Below, piece by piece: positions 50,839-59,969 of a stretch of 64,000 nucleotides of DNA. The notes under the pieces are model-generated. The model made no database searches. It saw only the letters and a list, made by a program, of their open reading frames with translations, and was not told the origin of the DNA. The DNA is from Streptosporangium album (lineage in GTDB: Bacteria > Actinomycetota > Actinomycetes > Streptosporangiales > Streptosporangiaceae). Where the stretch lies: positions 2,976,001 through 3,040,000 of the forward strand of contig NZ_JACHJU010000001.1 in assembly GCF_014203795.1 (NCBI RefSeq). The letters run 5' to 3'. How positions within the stretch are numbered: the stretch's first letter is position 1; the number at the start of each line of letters is the position of its first letter. A program made the translations under genes and the position numbers.

Positions 50839-52218
50839 TCAGTTGCAGGTGCTGTCGAGGGTGGCGACACCCTGCCTCAGGTGCGTATGGGCATCCTTGG
50901 CGAGGCTGAGACCGGTCGGTGCGGCGGCCTCGGAATTCTCCGCCGCCAGGATGGCGCTGATCTTGTGCTTGATCAGCGGGTAGTCGGGGTAGGCGGTGTT
51001 GATCAGCGGAGGGACGAACTGGAAGCTCTTGATCTTGGCCTGCTTCACCTTCTCGGACAGGTCGATCAGGTTGGGCAGCAGCGCCTGCGGGATGTCGGTG
51101 GAGACGGCGTGCATCGTGGCGTCGGCCAGCTTCTCGAAGCTCCTGAGCACCGTCACCGGGTCGGCCTGCTTGGCGACGGCGTTCATCAGGCACTTCTGCC
51201 GGCCCATGCGGACGTAGTCGTCGCTGTAGGTGCGGGCCCTGCCGAACCAGAGCGCCTCCTCGCCGGACAGCTTGCGGGTGCCCGGCCGGATCAGCCCCTC
51301 GTTCTGCCTGCCGTACACGATGGGCTGCTTGACGGTGACCTTCACCCCGCCCATCGCGTTGATGATGTCGGCGAAGCCGCTCATGTCGACCATCGCGTAG
51401 TTGGTGATGTCGAGTCCGGTGATATCGCTGATCGTCTTCTTGAGAAGGATCGGGCCGCGGTGGCCCCGGGGGACGCCCGGGACCATGCCGGGGTAGTCCT
51501 CCGCGTACTGGAAGACCTCGTTGAGAAGGCCCGGCGTGTACGGCGGCTCGCCTCCGAAGCCGTAGGGGAAGTGGTCGCGGGCCGGGCCGGCGGGCATCGG
51601 GACGCGCTCCAGGTTCCTGGGCAGGCCGAACAGGACGGTGTCGCCCGTCCTGGTGTCGACGCTGGCGACGGTCATGCTGTCGGTGCGCACGCCGGGCCTG
51701 CGGGGCGCCGCGTCGGCGCCGATCAGCAGGAGGTTCACCCGGTCGCGACCCCGCCACGGGTCCACCGGGATCGGAGCGGTGTCCGCGGCGAACACCGAGG
51801 TGACCACATGCTGGGAGACGAGGGCCAGGCGGGCCACGTAGGCCATCGGGGCGATCACCATCGCGCACAGCAGGCCGACTGAGAGGGCGGAGAGGTAGCG
51901 GACGGGGCCGGTCATGGAGTCGGGGCGGACCAGCTGGTAGGAGCGGATGACCACGGTGACGGTGGCGGCGGCGAACAGCAGCGCGCACAGCGCGAAGGTC
52001 CACAGCCAGCTTGGCTGGACGGCAAGGGAGAGCAGTTCCGGCTGGGCCTTGAACAGGGCGGTGACGATGGTGGCGATGAGGGCCGTGTAGATGCCCATCA
52101 GGAGGGCGCCCGTCAGGCGGCGGCCTACCCACAGGTGTGCCAGGCCCCACAGCGCGGCCGAACCCAGCGTCAGCACCAGGCTCGCTGTGACGCTCTGACC
52201 AGCCCGTTTACCTGCCAT
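50839..52218 (-). CDS. LytR-CpsA-Psr (LCP) family glycopolymer ligase with four N-terminal TMs
   Basis: 459 residues. TMs at about residues 12-32, 36-56, 68-90 and 105-130, then the LCP domain: VNLLLIGADAAPRRPGVRTDSMTV (the conserved D-x-R-T-D), SLPRN-like GLPRNLERVPMP, ALWFGRARTYSDDYVRMGRQ (R-x-R...D-x-x-R-x-x-R-Q). Attaches glycopolymers to peptidoglycan using polyprenyl phosphate intermediates. The extra TMs are more than the usual single anchor. Confidence 0.9.
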   Translation of the reverse strand: MAGKRAGQSVTASLVLTLGSAALWGLAHLWVGRRLTGALLMGIYTALIATIVTALFKAQPELLSLAVQPSWLWTFALCALLFAAATVTVVIRSYQLVRPDSMTGPVRYLSALSVGLLCAMVIAPMAYVARLALVSQHVVTSVFAADTAPIPVDPWRGRDRVNLLLIGADAAPRRPGVRTDSMTVASVDTRTGDTVLFGLPRNLERVPMPAGPARDHFPYGFGGEPPYTPGLLNEVFQYAEDYPGMVPGVPRGHRGPILLKKTISDITGLDITNYAMVDMSGFADIINAMGGVKVTVKQPIVYGRQNEGLIRPGTRKLSGEEALWFGRARTYSDDYVRMGRQKCLMNAVAKQADPVTVLRSFEKLADATMHAVSTDIPQALLPNLIDLSEKVKQAKIKSFQFVPPLINTAYPDYPLIKHKISAILAAENSEAAAPTGLSLAKDAHTHLRQGVATLDSTCN

Positions 52219-52448
52219 CTTCCTAACATCTCCTGTCTATCGCCCTCGCGTGTCACAGGTTAGTAACGGTTGTCGGATGAATGGGCTATGTGGTCGCGCG
52301 ACGCGCTGAGAAGTCCGGGTCAAGCTTCGGTGTGCGAAGCCCGTCGTTTCGGGTGATCATCACTCTTCAAATCGTGGACAAAAAGAACATCAAGTGGATT
52401 TCCGCAGGTGAGGCGGGGGATTGTGAGGTAAGAGGGGGGAGGTGGCCC

Positions 52449-53405
52449 ATGCGGGTAGTGATATCTGTGATCTTGATCGTGCTCGGCTGTGCCTTCGCCC
52501 CGCTCGCTCTCGCCGGGTCCTGGGTGGCCGACGAGATCTCCGACACCGACAGCTACGTCGAGAACATGGCTCCCCTCGCCGCCGACCCGGATATCCGGGA
52601 CGCCGTCGTCGACTGCATCACCGCAAAGATCACGAAGCCGTTGCGGAGACAGGCGCTCTCGCCCACCGAGAACCTCATCAACACGCTGGTGAGAAGGGTC
52701 GTCGCGTCCGACGACTTCCCCGCCATCTGGAACGACGTCAACCGGACGGTGCACCGGCGGCTCCTGCCGATCCTGTCCGGCGAGGGCGATCTTGACCGGT
52801 CCGCGCAGGCGGCGGATCTCGGCCTTGACCTCACGCCGGTGTACGACCGGACCAGGGATTCGGTGGACGACCTGGTCAGGCAGGAGCTGGGCGGAAACCT
52901 TCCCGTCCTGCGGCCGACGATCGACCTGTTCTCCTCGGCCGATCTGGTCAGGGCGCGGACCGTCTACACCTGGATGGTCAGGACGCAGTGGGTGCCGCCC
53001 ATCCTGTCCCTGACCTTCCTCGGGACCGGGGTGTACCTGGCGCGTGACCGTAAGAAGGCGCTGACCGGCGCGGGTCTCGGCCTGGCCGCGAGCATGCTGG
53101 CGCTGGCCGTTGCCCTGGCCGTGGTCCGCAACGTCTACCTGCCCGACTACGTGGGGGGCGCGATGGCGGTCAAGGCCGCGACCACCGTCTTCGACGCGCT
53201 GACCGGGTCTCTGCGGGCCGGGCTACGGCTCCTCTTCGTGACCGGCCTGCTCGTGGCCGGTGTGGCCTACCTGACGTCGGACTGGGAACGGGTCCTCTCC
53301 GGTCACCAACCGGCGGCGCCCGCGAAGGGACCTCGCCGGAGCAGACCAGCACCTTGCGATGCGCACCCGACAGGATCGGCGCCTCGGCGACCTGGATGCC
53401 GTTGA
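52449..53405 (+). CDS. Membrane protein with two-sided TM layout
   Basis: 318 residues from ATG 52449 after GAGGGGGGGAGG. TM MRVVISVILIVLGCAFAPLALAGS, external part with DSYVENMAPLAADPDIRDAVVD, then three TMs (WVPPILSLTFLGTGVYLA, GLGLAASMLALAVALAV, LLFVTGLLVAGVAYL). Actinobacterial proteins of this kind are common and uncharacterised. The last 30 residues, Arg/Pro-rich, are read antisense through the KAS III relic, so the original C-terminus was probably shorter or different. Confidence 0.75.
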   Translation: MRVVISVILIVLGCAFAPLALAGSWVADEISDTDSYVENMAPLAADPDIRDAVVDCITAKITKPLRRQALSPTENLINTLVRRVVASDDFPAIWNDVNRTVHRRLLPILSGEGDLDRSAQAADLGLDLTPVYDRTRDSVDDLVRQELGGNLPVLRPTIDLFSSADLVRARTVYTWMVRTQWVPPILSLTFLGTGVYLARDRKKALTGAGLGLAASMLALAVALAVVRNVYLPDYVGGAMAVKAATTVFDALTGSLRAGLRLLFVTGLLVAGVAYLTSDWERVLSGHQPAAPAKGPRRSRPAPCDAHPTGSAPRRPGCR

Positions 53406-53513
53406 GCATGCTGTTGCAGGCGTTCTTGACGTCGAACACCGGGCACGACAGGCCGAGCTCGGCGGCGTCTGTTCCGGCAGGTATGTCGCGACGCCCGCGA
53501 TCCGGGCTCTCAT
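53331..53513 (-). pseudogene. Remnant of a 3-oxoacyl-ACP synthase III (KAS III-like) gene
   Basis: ATG 53513 starts MRARIAGVATYLPEQT. The next frame then reads AELGLSCPVFDVKNACNS, MLNGIQVAEAPILSGAHRKVLVCSGE down to about 53331. CPVFDVKNACNS is the KAS III active-site Cys region. Roughly 80-100 codons between the two pieces and the whole C-terminal half are missing. Broken by at least two deletions; no function. Confidence 0.75.
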
Positions 53514-53685
53514 CGCTCCCCCTCTATGGCGTAAAGCCTCCCCTCGCCCGCGCAATGTATCGAAAAGAATGGCAATTGTTCTGGTCATCACGGTCACATC
53601 GGGGTCTCCGGCGCGACGGGAACTCCGCACCGTCGCGCCGGGCGGTGTGGCATGAGTCGCTCGGTGGTGGGTAGCCGCTGCCATC

Positions 53686-55125
53686 ATGAGCGATGTTCAG
53701 ACGGGGACGGTGACCACGAAGGTCCCCGCGCGGTTGGACCGGCTGCCATGGTCACGGTGGCACTGGATGATCATCATTGGGCTTGGGACCGTCTGGATCC
53801 TCGACGGTCTCGAAGTGACCATCGTCGGCAACCTCTCCGCCCAGCTGGCCAAGGAAGGCAGTGGTCTGGCGATCACCCAGGCCCAGGTGGCCGGTACGGC
53901 GGCGGCCCTCTACGTGGCCGGGGCGTGCTTCGGGGCGTTGTTCTTCGGCTGGCTCACCGACAGGTTCGGCCGCAAGAAGCTCTTCATCATCACGATGGTC
54001 GTCTACCTGATCGCCACCGCGGCCACCGCACTGTCGTTCTCCGCGTGGTGGTTCTTCCTGTTCCGGTTCCTGACCGGTTTCGGCATCGGCGGGGAGTACG
54101 CCGCGATCAACTCCGCCATCGACGAGCTGATCCCGAGTCGCCACCGCGGCCGCATCGACATCGTCATCAACGGCAGCTACTGGCTCGGCGCCGCCGGTGG
54201 CGCGCTGCTGACCGTCCCGCTGCTGAACAACTTCGCGGTGAACGTGGGCTGGCGTATCGCCTTCGGCCTGGGCGTGGTCCTCGGCCTGAGCATCCTGATC
54301 GTCCGGCGGCACGTGCCGGAGAGCCCGCGCTGGCTGTTCATCCACGGCCGGGACCGGGAGGCGGAGGGGCTGGTCGACGACATCGAGGAGCGCATCGAGT
54401 ATGAGAAGGGCGTCCGGCTGGAGAAGCCCGCACAGTCCATGACCATCCACCAGCGCAGGTCCATCGGCTTCGGCCGGATCGCGCACACCCTGGTCGCCCG
54501 CTATCCCAAGCGCACCGTTCTCGGCTTCTCGCTCTTCATCGGGCAGGCGTTCCTCTACAACGCCATCACCTTCGGATACGCCCAGATCCTGTCGACCTTC
54601 TTCAAGATTGACACCAACACGGGCTACTTCTTCGCCGTCATCGCCGTCGGCAACTTCTTCGGCCCGCTGCTGCTCGGCCCGCTGTTCGACAGCGTCGGCC
54701 GGATACCCATGATCTCCGGCACCTACATCCTGTCCGGTCTGCTGCTGCTCGGCACGGCCTGGCTGTTCAATCAGGGCGTGCTGACCGCGGTCACGCTGAC
54801 CGCCTGCTGGTGCGTCGTGCTCTTCTTCGCCTCGGCCGGGGCGAGCGCGGCCTACCTGACCGTCAGCGAGATCTTCCCGATGGAGACCCGGGCCATGGCC
54901 ATCGCGTTCTTCTACGCGATCGGCACCTTCGTCGGCGGCATCGCCGGTCCGCTGATCTTCGCCAACCTGGTCGAGAGCGGCAGGCCGGGCGACACCGCGC
55001 TGGCCTTCTCCATCGGCGCCATCCTCATGATCGCTGCCGGGCTGGTCGAGGTGTTCCTCGGGGTCAAGGCCGAACGCAGGAGCCTGGAGGACATCGCCGA
55101 GCCGCTGAGCGTCGCGGCGACCTGA
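53686..55125 (+). CDS. MFS transporter (sugar/organic-acid porter type)
   Basis: 479 residues from ATG 53686. Twelve TMs. Motif A GWLTDRFGRKKLFI between TM2 and TM3, TGFGIGGEYAAINSAIDELIP, RRHVPESPRWLFIHG (sugar-porter PESPRW), and GPLFDSVGRIPMI in the second half. Substrate unknown. No strong RBS is visible. Confidence 0.88.
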   Translation: MSDVQTGTVTTKVPARLDRLPWSRWHWMIIIGLGTVWILDGLEVTIVGNLSAQLAKEGSGLAITQAQVAGTAAALYVAGACFGALFFGWLTDRFGRKKLFIITMVVYLIATAATALSFSAWWFFLFRFLTGFGIGGEYAAINSAIDELIPSRHRGRIDIVINGSYWLGAAGGALLTVPLLNNFAVNVGWRIAFGLGVVLGLSILIVRRHVPESPRWLFIHGRDREAEGLVDDIEERIEYEKGVRLEKPAQSMTIHQRRSIGFGRIAHTLVARYPKRTVLGFSLFIGQAFLYNAITFGYAQILSTFFKIDTNTGYFFAVIAVGNFFGPLLLGPLFDSVGRIPMISGTYILSGLLLLGTAWLFNQGVLTAVTLTACWCVVLFFASAGASAAYLTVSEIFPMETRAMAIAFFYAIGTFVGGIAGPLIFANLVESGRPGDTALAFSIGAILMIAAGLVEVFLGVKAERRSLEDIAEPLSVAAT

Positions 55126-55232
55126 CGGAGCATGGAATGTCGCCCGGGGGCGCACCGCGGACCGTGGTGCGTCCCCGGGCGGTCGTGGCGTACGGCCTGC
55201 GGGTCTGCGATCCCGGCGGGGGGCTTGATACG

Positions 55233-55247
55233 ATAGTCATTATCATT
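55233..55247. promoter_or_regulatory. Metal-regulator-type operator upstream of ArsR gene
   Basis: ATAGTCATTATCATT; the complementary strand reads AATGATAATGACTAT, similar to Fur/Zur and ArsR-class boxes. It lies 27 bp before the ArsR start, suitable for autorepression. Confidence 0.5.
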
Positions 55248-55273
55248 TGAGCATCTGTTCAGGAGTTTGCCCC

Positions 55274-55642
55274 ATGAATGTCCTCACCGGTCTGGACGCC
55301 TGCACCAGCGTGGAGCCGGATGAGGACAGAGTGGCGGCGACGCGGGACCGGCTCGTCACCGCGGAGGAGGCGACCCGGCTCGCCGACCTGTTCCGGCTGC
55401 TGGGCGATCCGACCCGGGCCCGGCTGCTGTACGCGTTGCTCGAAGCCGGCGAGCTCTGCGTCTGCGATCTCACCGAGACGGTGGAGGTCAGTGACACCGC
55501 CGTGTCGCACGCGCTCAGGCTGCTACGGACCGCGGGCATCGTGACCAGCCGACGGGCCGGACGGATGATCTACTACCGTCTCGCCGACGTCCATGTCCGG
55601 CTGCTCCTCGATCTCAGCCGTGAGCACCTCCGGCACGGCTGA
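55274..55642 (+). CDS. ArsR/SmtB-family metal-sensing repressor
   Basis: 122 residues, ATG after AGGAG. Winged helix: LFRLLGDPTRARLLYALLEA, ELCVCDLTETVEVSDTAVSHALRLL with the CVC pair in the alpha-3 position used by As/Cd/Zn sensors, RAGRMIYYRLAD. The C-terminal HVRLLLDLSREHLRHG could give alpha-5 ligands. No metal exporter lies next to it except the MFS gene 150 bp upstream. Confidence 0.9.
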   Translation: MNVLTGLDACTSVEPDEDRVAATRDRLVTAEEATRLADLFRLLGDPTRARLLYALLEAGELCVCDLTETVEVSDTAVSHALRLLRTAGIVTSRRAGRMIYYRLADVHVRLLLDLSREHLRHG

Positions 55643-55656
55643 CCCGTGCCGCCGGT

Positions 55657-56643
55657 TCAGACCCCGGCCGGCTCCAGCTCGGGTCCCATCGGCCGGAACG
55701 TGCGGCGGTAGGCCATCGGCGAGACGCCGATGGCCGCATGCAGGTGCTGCCTGAGTGAGGCGGCGGTGCCGAACCCCGCCCGCAGGGCGACGCCGTCCAC
55801 CGGTAGGTCGCTGGCCTCCAGCAGGCGGCGGGCCAGCTCCAGCCGTTGCAGGATGAGCCACTGGCCCGGGCTGACCCCCATCTCGTCGCGGAAGCGCCGT
55901 GTGAAGGTGCGCCGGCTCATCCGGGAGTGGGCGGCCAGCTCGGCAAGGGGGAGCGGCAGGTGCAGGCGCTCCAGCGCCCAGGCCCTGGTGGCGGCGGTGG
56001 TGGCCGTGGACTCCTCGGGGATCGGGCGCTCGATGAACTGGGCCTGGCCGCCGTCGCGCCACGGCGGGACGACGCACCGGCGGGCCACGCTGTTGGCCGT
56101 CTCGCTGCCGTGGTCACGGCGGACGATGTGCAGGCAGAGATCGACCCCGGCGGCCACCCCGGCCGAGGTCAGCACATCGCCGTCGTCCACGAACAGGACG
56201 TTGGGGTTGACCTTGACCTGGGGGAACAACATCTGGAAGGGCTCGGCGTGGCTCCAGTGCGTGGTCGCCGGGCGGCTGTCGAGCAGCCCTGCCGCCGCGA
56301 GCACGTAGGCGGCGGTGCAGATCGAGACCAGCCGGGTGCCCGGCCGGATACGGGCGATCGCCTCGGCCAGCGGCTCTGGAAGCCGGCCCTCCCGGGAGAT
56401 CGGGCCGAGGCGGTGGGTGGCCGGGATGACCACGGTGTCCGCGCCTGCCAGCGCCTCGGCTCCGTGCTCCACCGCGATCGAGAAATCGGCGTCGGTGCGG
56501 ATCGGGCCGCCGTCGACGGTGCAGGTGATCACCTCGTAGAGCGACTCGCCGTCCGGTCCCTTGGCCGCACCGAAGATCCGGGCCGGGATGCCCAGCTCGA
56601 AGGGGATGACACCGTCCAGAGCGAACACCACGATTCTGTGCAT
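55657..56643 (-). CDS. GlxA-family regulator (DJ-1/PfpI plus AraC HTH)
   Basis: 328 residues from ATG 56643 (MHRIVVFALDGVIPFELGIP). The DJ-1/PfpI-like domain runs to about residue 190 with SICTAAYVLAAAGLL at the nucleophile-elbow position (Cys retained), followed by two AraC helix-turn-helix motifs (LAELAAHSRMSRRTFTRRFR and VALRAGFGTAASLRQHLHAA). Target unknown. Confidence 0.9.
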   Translation of the reverse strand: MHRIVVFALDGVIPFELGIPARIFGAAKGPDGESLYEVITCTVDGGPIRTDADFSIAVEHGAEALAGADTVVIPATHRLGPISREGRLPEPLAEAIARIRPGTRLVSICTAAYVLAAAGLLDSRPATTHWSHAEPFQMLFPQVKVNPNVLFVDDGDVLTSAGVAAGVDLCLHIVRRDHGSETANSVARRCVVPPWRDGGQAQFIERPIPEESTATTAATRAWALERLHLPLPLAELAAHSRMSRRTFTRRFRDEMGVSPGQWLILQRLELARRLLEASDLPVDGVALRAGFGTAASLRQHLHAAIGVSPMAYRRTFRPMGPELEPAGV

Positions 56644-56714
56644 GGCCTGATTCTTACACATGGTGAATTCAGGCCAATTTTGCCCGAGGGTGATGTCGGG
56701 ATTGATTCTTTGCG

Positions 56715-57509
56715 ATGGCGACCATGGCTTCCGTGATCCACCGGGGTATTCATCGCCATGTGATCAAATATCTGGCGGGAACGGTGGTGGTGACTCTCGG
56801 CGTGCTGGGATTCCCCGCGCCGGTGTCGGCCAGGCCGCGGTCCCTGCATCCCGGCGACTACGCGAAGCTCGTGGAGCGGCTGCAGGAACGGTTGCGGGAG
56901 CTGAAGTTCTCCCCGGGCCTGGTGAACGGCTACTACGGCGCGGAGACCCAGGCCGCGGTCTGGGCCTTCCAGAAGTCGCAGGGACTGGTGGCGCAGGACA
57001 AGGTCGGGGCGGAGACCTGGCGGGCGCTGGCCGACCCACGGCAGGTGACGCCGCTCGTCCCCGAGGGCCGGCCCCAGCGGGTCGAGATCGACCTGAGCCG
57101 CCAGCTCCTCACCGTCTACCGCCGTGACCGCCCGCTGCTCATCTCCCACGTCTCCACGGGCAGCGGGCCCTATTTCTGTCAGTACGGCTACAGCTCCAGC
57201 ACGCTCACCCCGGCGGGGGACTTCCGCGTCGCCAAGCGTGCCCGGCACTCGACGGTCGACCCGATGGTGACGATGGACGAGGCGCTCTCCTTCGAAAGGG
57301 ACCCCGCCATCGACTTCACGAGCGGCCTCAGGGGCGGGCTCATGGGCGTCGGAACGGACCTGGCGGGAAGGCGGCCGGGGGAGCCGCTGATTCCGGCCCC
57401 GTCGCAGCGCCCGACCTCGGGATGCGTCCGGATCCCGGCACACGTCGCCGAGTGGCTCTTCCGCATGGTCGTCGTGGGCGAACCGGTCTACGTCCGTTCC
57501 GGGCCCTAG
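56715..57509 (+). CDS. L,D-transpeptidase with peptidoglycan-binding domain
   Basis: 264 residues. Signal/TM IKYLAGTVVVTLGVLGF, PG_binding_1 repeat (LVERLQERLRELKFSPG, YYGAETQAAVWAFQKSQGL), then the YkuD domain: IDLSRQLLTVYRRDRPLLIS, TPAGDFRV, and catalytic PTSGCVRIP with Cys. Forms 3-3 cross-links. Its TAG stop is part of the CTAG target duplication of the adjacent IS. Confidence 0.9.
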   Translation: MATMASVIHRGIHRHVIKYLAGTVVVTLGVLGFPAPVSARPRSLHPGDYAKLVERLQERLRELKFSPGLVNGYYGAETQAAVWAFQKSQGLVAQDKVGAETWRALADPRQVTPLVPEGRPQRVEIDLSRQLLTVYRRDRPLLISHVSTGSGPYFCQYGYSSSTLTPAGDFRVAKRARHSTVDPMVTMDEALSFERDPAIDFTSGLRGGLMGVGTDLAGRRPGEPLIPAPSQRPTSGCVRIPAHVAEWLFRMVVVGEPVYVRSGP

Positions 57510-58511
57510 ATGATTGAGTCCAAGGGCTTCGGTCACAGTTAGTGGTCGTAGGCGATCAGGGATCGCTTGATCGGTTGTCCAGTCTTGTCGTTGTGCCAGA
57601 TTGCGGCGGTCAGTGCCAGGATCCGTGTCAGTACGCGGATGATGACGCCAGCAGGAGTACGGGCACCGTGTCGTTCCAGGTCGAGCTGGCCCTTGAAGGT
57701 CTGGTTGATCGACTCGATGGTCTGCCGCAACGGCTTGAACAAGCGTGCTCCGGCCCGCTCGGGCTCACCCTTGCGGGCTGGGCGCAGCAGCCTCAGGTCA
57801 CGCTCGGTGAGGGCCTGCTCGAAGGCGCGGCCGTAGTAGTTCTTGTCCGCGATGATCGTCTGACCGGGACGGGCGGCCACCATCTCGGGTGCCGAATCCA
57901 GCATCCCGAGCAGGGTCTCGCGCTCGTCGGCCTTGGCGCCGGTGAGCGCGAACGCCATCGGCAGCCCGCCCAGGGTGCACAACAGGTGCAGCCGCAATCC
58001 CCAGAAGTACCGCGAGTGGGACGCGCAGTAGCCGTACTGCGCCCACCCGGCCAGATCGCTGCGCTTGGCCGTCTCCCGGGATCGGCCGCACTCCACCGGC
58101 GTGGAGTCGACCAGCCACACGTCGTCGCTCCACAGCGAGGTGTCGGCGGCCAGCATCCTGATCATGTGCAGGACCAGGCCGGACGCTTTGCGTAGCCGCT
58201 TTCCGTACCCGGACTGCCCGGGCAGGTAAGGAAACATGTCCCTCAGTTCGGTGTGGGCATAGCGCACCCAGCGCCGCTCGGAGGTGAAGCCCAGCAGAGC
58301 CGACATCACCGCCAGTGTCACGAGTTCGGCGTCGCTGAGGGCGGGTGCGATCCCCGTTTTCGGCCGCCATGGCAGCAGGTCCGGCGATGCCTTCACCGCG
58401 TCGTCGATCTTGACATAGAGTGCGGTTGCGAGGGTGTTCAGTTCTGTCGTCACAAACGGATCTTGAACGCCCTCGCCCTATTTTCGCAGGCGATCCCTTG
58501 GACTCAATCGT
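57510..58511. mobile_element. IS982-like insertion sequence, 1002 bp
   Basis: Terminal inverted repeats ATGATTGAGTCCAAGGG (57510-57526) and, at the right end, the complement of ACGATTGAGTCCAAGGG (one mismatch in 17). Flanked by a 4-bp target duplication CTAG (57506-57509 and 58512-58515). Encodes one transposase. Looks intact, so recent. Confidence 0.88.
57539..58453 (-). CDS. IS982-family DDE transposase
   Basis: 304 residues, a full-length single ORF. DDE residues: VDSTPVECGRSRE (first Asp), IIADKNYYGRAFEQAL (second Asp), and TIESINQTFKGQLDLERHG (Glu), with the N-terminal ALSDAELVTLAVMSALLGF characteristic of the family. Fills the IS and ends 29 bp from its left terminus. Confidence 0.9.
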   Translation of the reverse strand: MTTELNTLATALYVKIDDAVKASPDLLPWRPKTGIAPALSDAELVTLAVMSALLGFTSERRWVRYAHTELRDMFPYLPGQSGYGKRLRKASGLVLHMIRMLAADTSLWSDDVWLVDSTPVECGRSRETAKRSDLAGWAQYGYCASHSRYFWGLRLHLLCTLGGLPMAFALTGAKADERETLLGMLDSAPEMVAARPGQTIIADKNYYGRAFEQALTERDLRLLRPARKGEPERAGARLFKPLRQTIESINQTFKGQLDLERHGARTPAGVIIRVLTRILALTAAIWHNDKTGQPIKRSLIAYDH

Positions 58512-59882
58512 CTAGACGGGCGCGTCGGACAGCGGCAGGCGCAGGATCAACCGGGCGCCGCGGCCGTCCGTGCTGTCGGCGGCGTAGAGCCTGCCCTGGT
58601 GCGACACGGCGATGTCCCTGGCGATGGGCAGACCCAGCCCCGTCCCTCCGGCGTCGCGGCTGCGCGCGGTGTCCAGGCGGGTGAACCTCTGGAAGATCCG
58701 GTCTCGCTGGTCGGCCGGGATGCCGGCGCCGTCGTCGGTGACCTCCAGCACGGCCTCGCCGTCTTCGCTGCCGAGGTGGACCGCGACCGCGTCGGCCGCG
58801 TGCCGGTCGGCGTTGGCGAGCAGGTTGGCCAGTAACCGCGACAGCTGGAGCCTGTTGCCCTGGACCACCACGTCGGGCTTGAGACGGAGCTGGATCTTGT
58901 GCCGGTACGGCTGCCGCTTCACCTCGTCGGTGACGAACCGGGCGAGGTCGATCCGCTCGGGCGAGTCACGCGCCCCGGCGTCGAGGCGGGCGAGCAGGAG
59001 CAGGTCCTCCACGATGGTCTGGAGCCGCTCGGCGTCGGCCAGTGCGGACCGCATCGTCTGCGCCGGGTCTTCGGCCTCGGGGTCGGCGAGCGCCAGTTCG
59101 AGCTTGGTGCGCAGCCCGGTCAGCGGGGTGCGCAGCTCGTGCGAGGCGTCGGAGGCGAACCGGCGCTGGATCTCCACGGCCCGCTCCAGCCGGTCGATGG
59201 TCGTGTTGATGGTCTGGGTGAGTCCCCGCATCTCGTCCTCCCGTTTGCCCACGGTCATCCGCCGCCGCAGATCGGAGGTATCGGTTATCTCGGCCATCTC
59301 ACTACGGATCCGTTGCACCGGCGCCAGGGCCCGGCCGACCGTCCGCCAGACGCCCCAGGTGAGCAGGGTGAGCAGCGCGAGGGAGAGGCCGGCCATCGCG
59401 ACCTCCAGGATGGGGCGGGTGATCAGGGGCGGCTGAGGCCTCGCCGCGTAGATCATGACGTCGCCGTAAGGGGAGTGGAGGTACCGGTAGCCCACGGTGA
59501 CGAAGCACGCCCGCGGGCCTCCGGGAGTGCTCGTGCAGGATGCCTCGTCCACCCGGCTCTCACCGTCGACGGGCCATGTCCTGCTGATCGCGGGCTGACC
59601 TTTCATCATCGGGCTGGACGCGAGGACCCGGCCGTCGCGGGCGACGACCTGGAGACGGCCGACCTGGTCCGTAGGGAGCGTATCGACCGGCGGCCCCTTG
59701 CTGACGGCCTTGTACGCCGTCTGTGCCGCCGCCGCCACGCTGTCGGTGGTCTCCTGCAGCTCCCTGGCACGCACGGCCAGCGACGTCGTGAGCGACCCGA
59801 TCCCCAGCATCACCGCGAAGACCAGGAAGGCGGTCAGCGTCGCTCGGCCCTGGATCGAGCGCGGCCATCGCGGTGAAACCAC
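58512..59882 (-). CDS. Sensor histidine kinase, no response regulator beside it
   Basis: 456 residues from GTG 59882 (GGAGGG just upstream; an earlier in-frame GTG at 59909 overlaps that RBS). TM1 ATLTAFLVFAVMLGIGSLTT, external sensor with two Cys (CTSTPGGPRAC), TM2 VAMAGLSLALLTLLTWGVW, HAMP, H-box FASDASHELRTPLTG, N-box NLLANADRHA, G-boxes VTDDGAGIP and GGTGLGLPIA. The usual upstream response-regulator gene is missing; upstream is a LuxR LAL gene 87 bp away. Stop codon in the IS target duplication. Confidence 0.93.
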   Translation of the reverse strand: MVSPRWPRSIQGRATLTAFLVFAVMLGIGSLTTSLAVRARELQETTDSVAAAAQTAYKAVSKGPPVDTLPTDQVGRLQVVARDGRVLASSPMMKGQPAISRTWPVDGESRVDEASCTSTPGGPRACFVTVGYRYLHSPYGDVMIYAARPQPPLITRPILEVAMAGLSLALLTLLTWGVWRTVGRALAPVQRIRSEMAEITDTSDLRRRMTVGKREDEMRGLTQTINTTIDRLERAVEIQRRFASDASHELRTPLTGLRTKLELALADPEAEDPAQTMRSALADAERLQTIVEDLLLLARLDAGARDSPERIDLARFVTDEVKRQPYRHKIQLRLKPDVVVQGNRLQLSRLLANLLANADRHAADAVAVHLGSEDGEAVLEVTDDGAGIPADQRDRIFQRFTRLDTARSRDAGGTGLGLPIARDIAVSHQGRLYAADSTDGRGARLILRLPLSDAPV

Positions 59883-59969
59883 ATTTCCCTCCGGAAATCT
59901 ACTCTTCACCTACTTATAGGTGGAGAGTGTTCATCCAGGAGTAAAGGCGTTCTATGGTCTTATGCCCGT

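Noticed and set aside
50485-51882. 465-codon plus-strand frame
   Set aside because: Mostly antisense of the LCP gene; the part before 50838 is unsupported.
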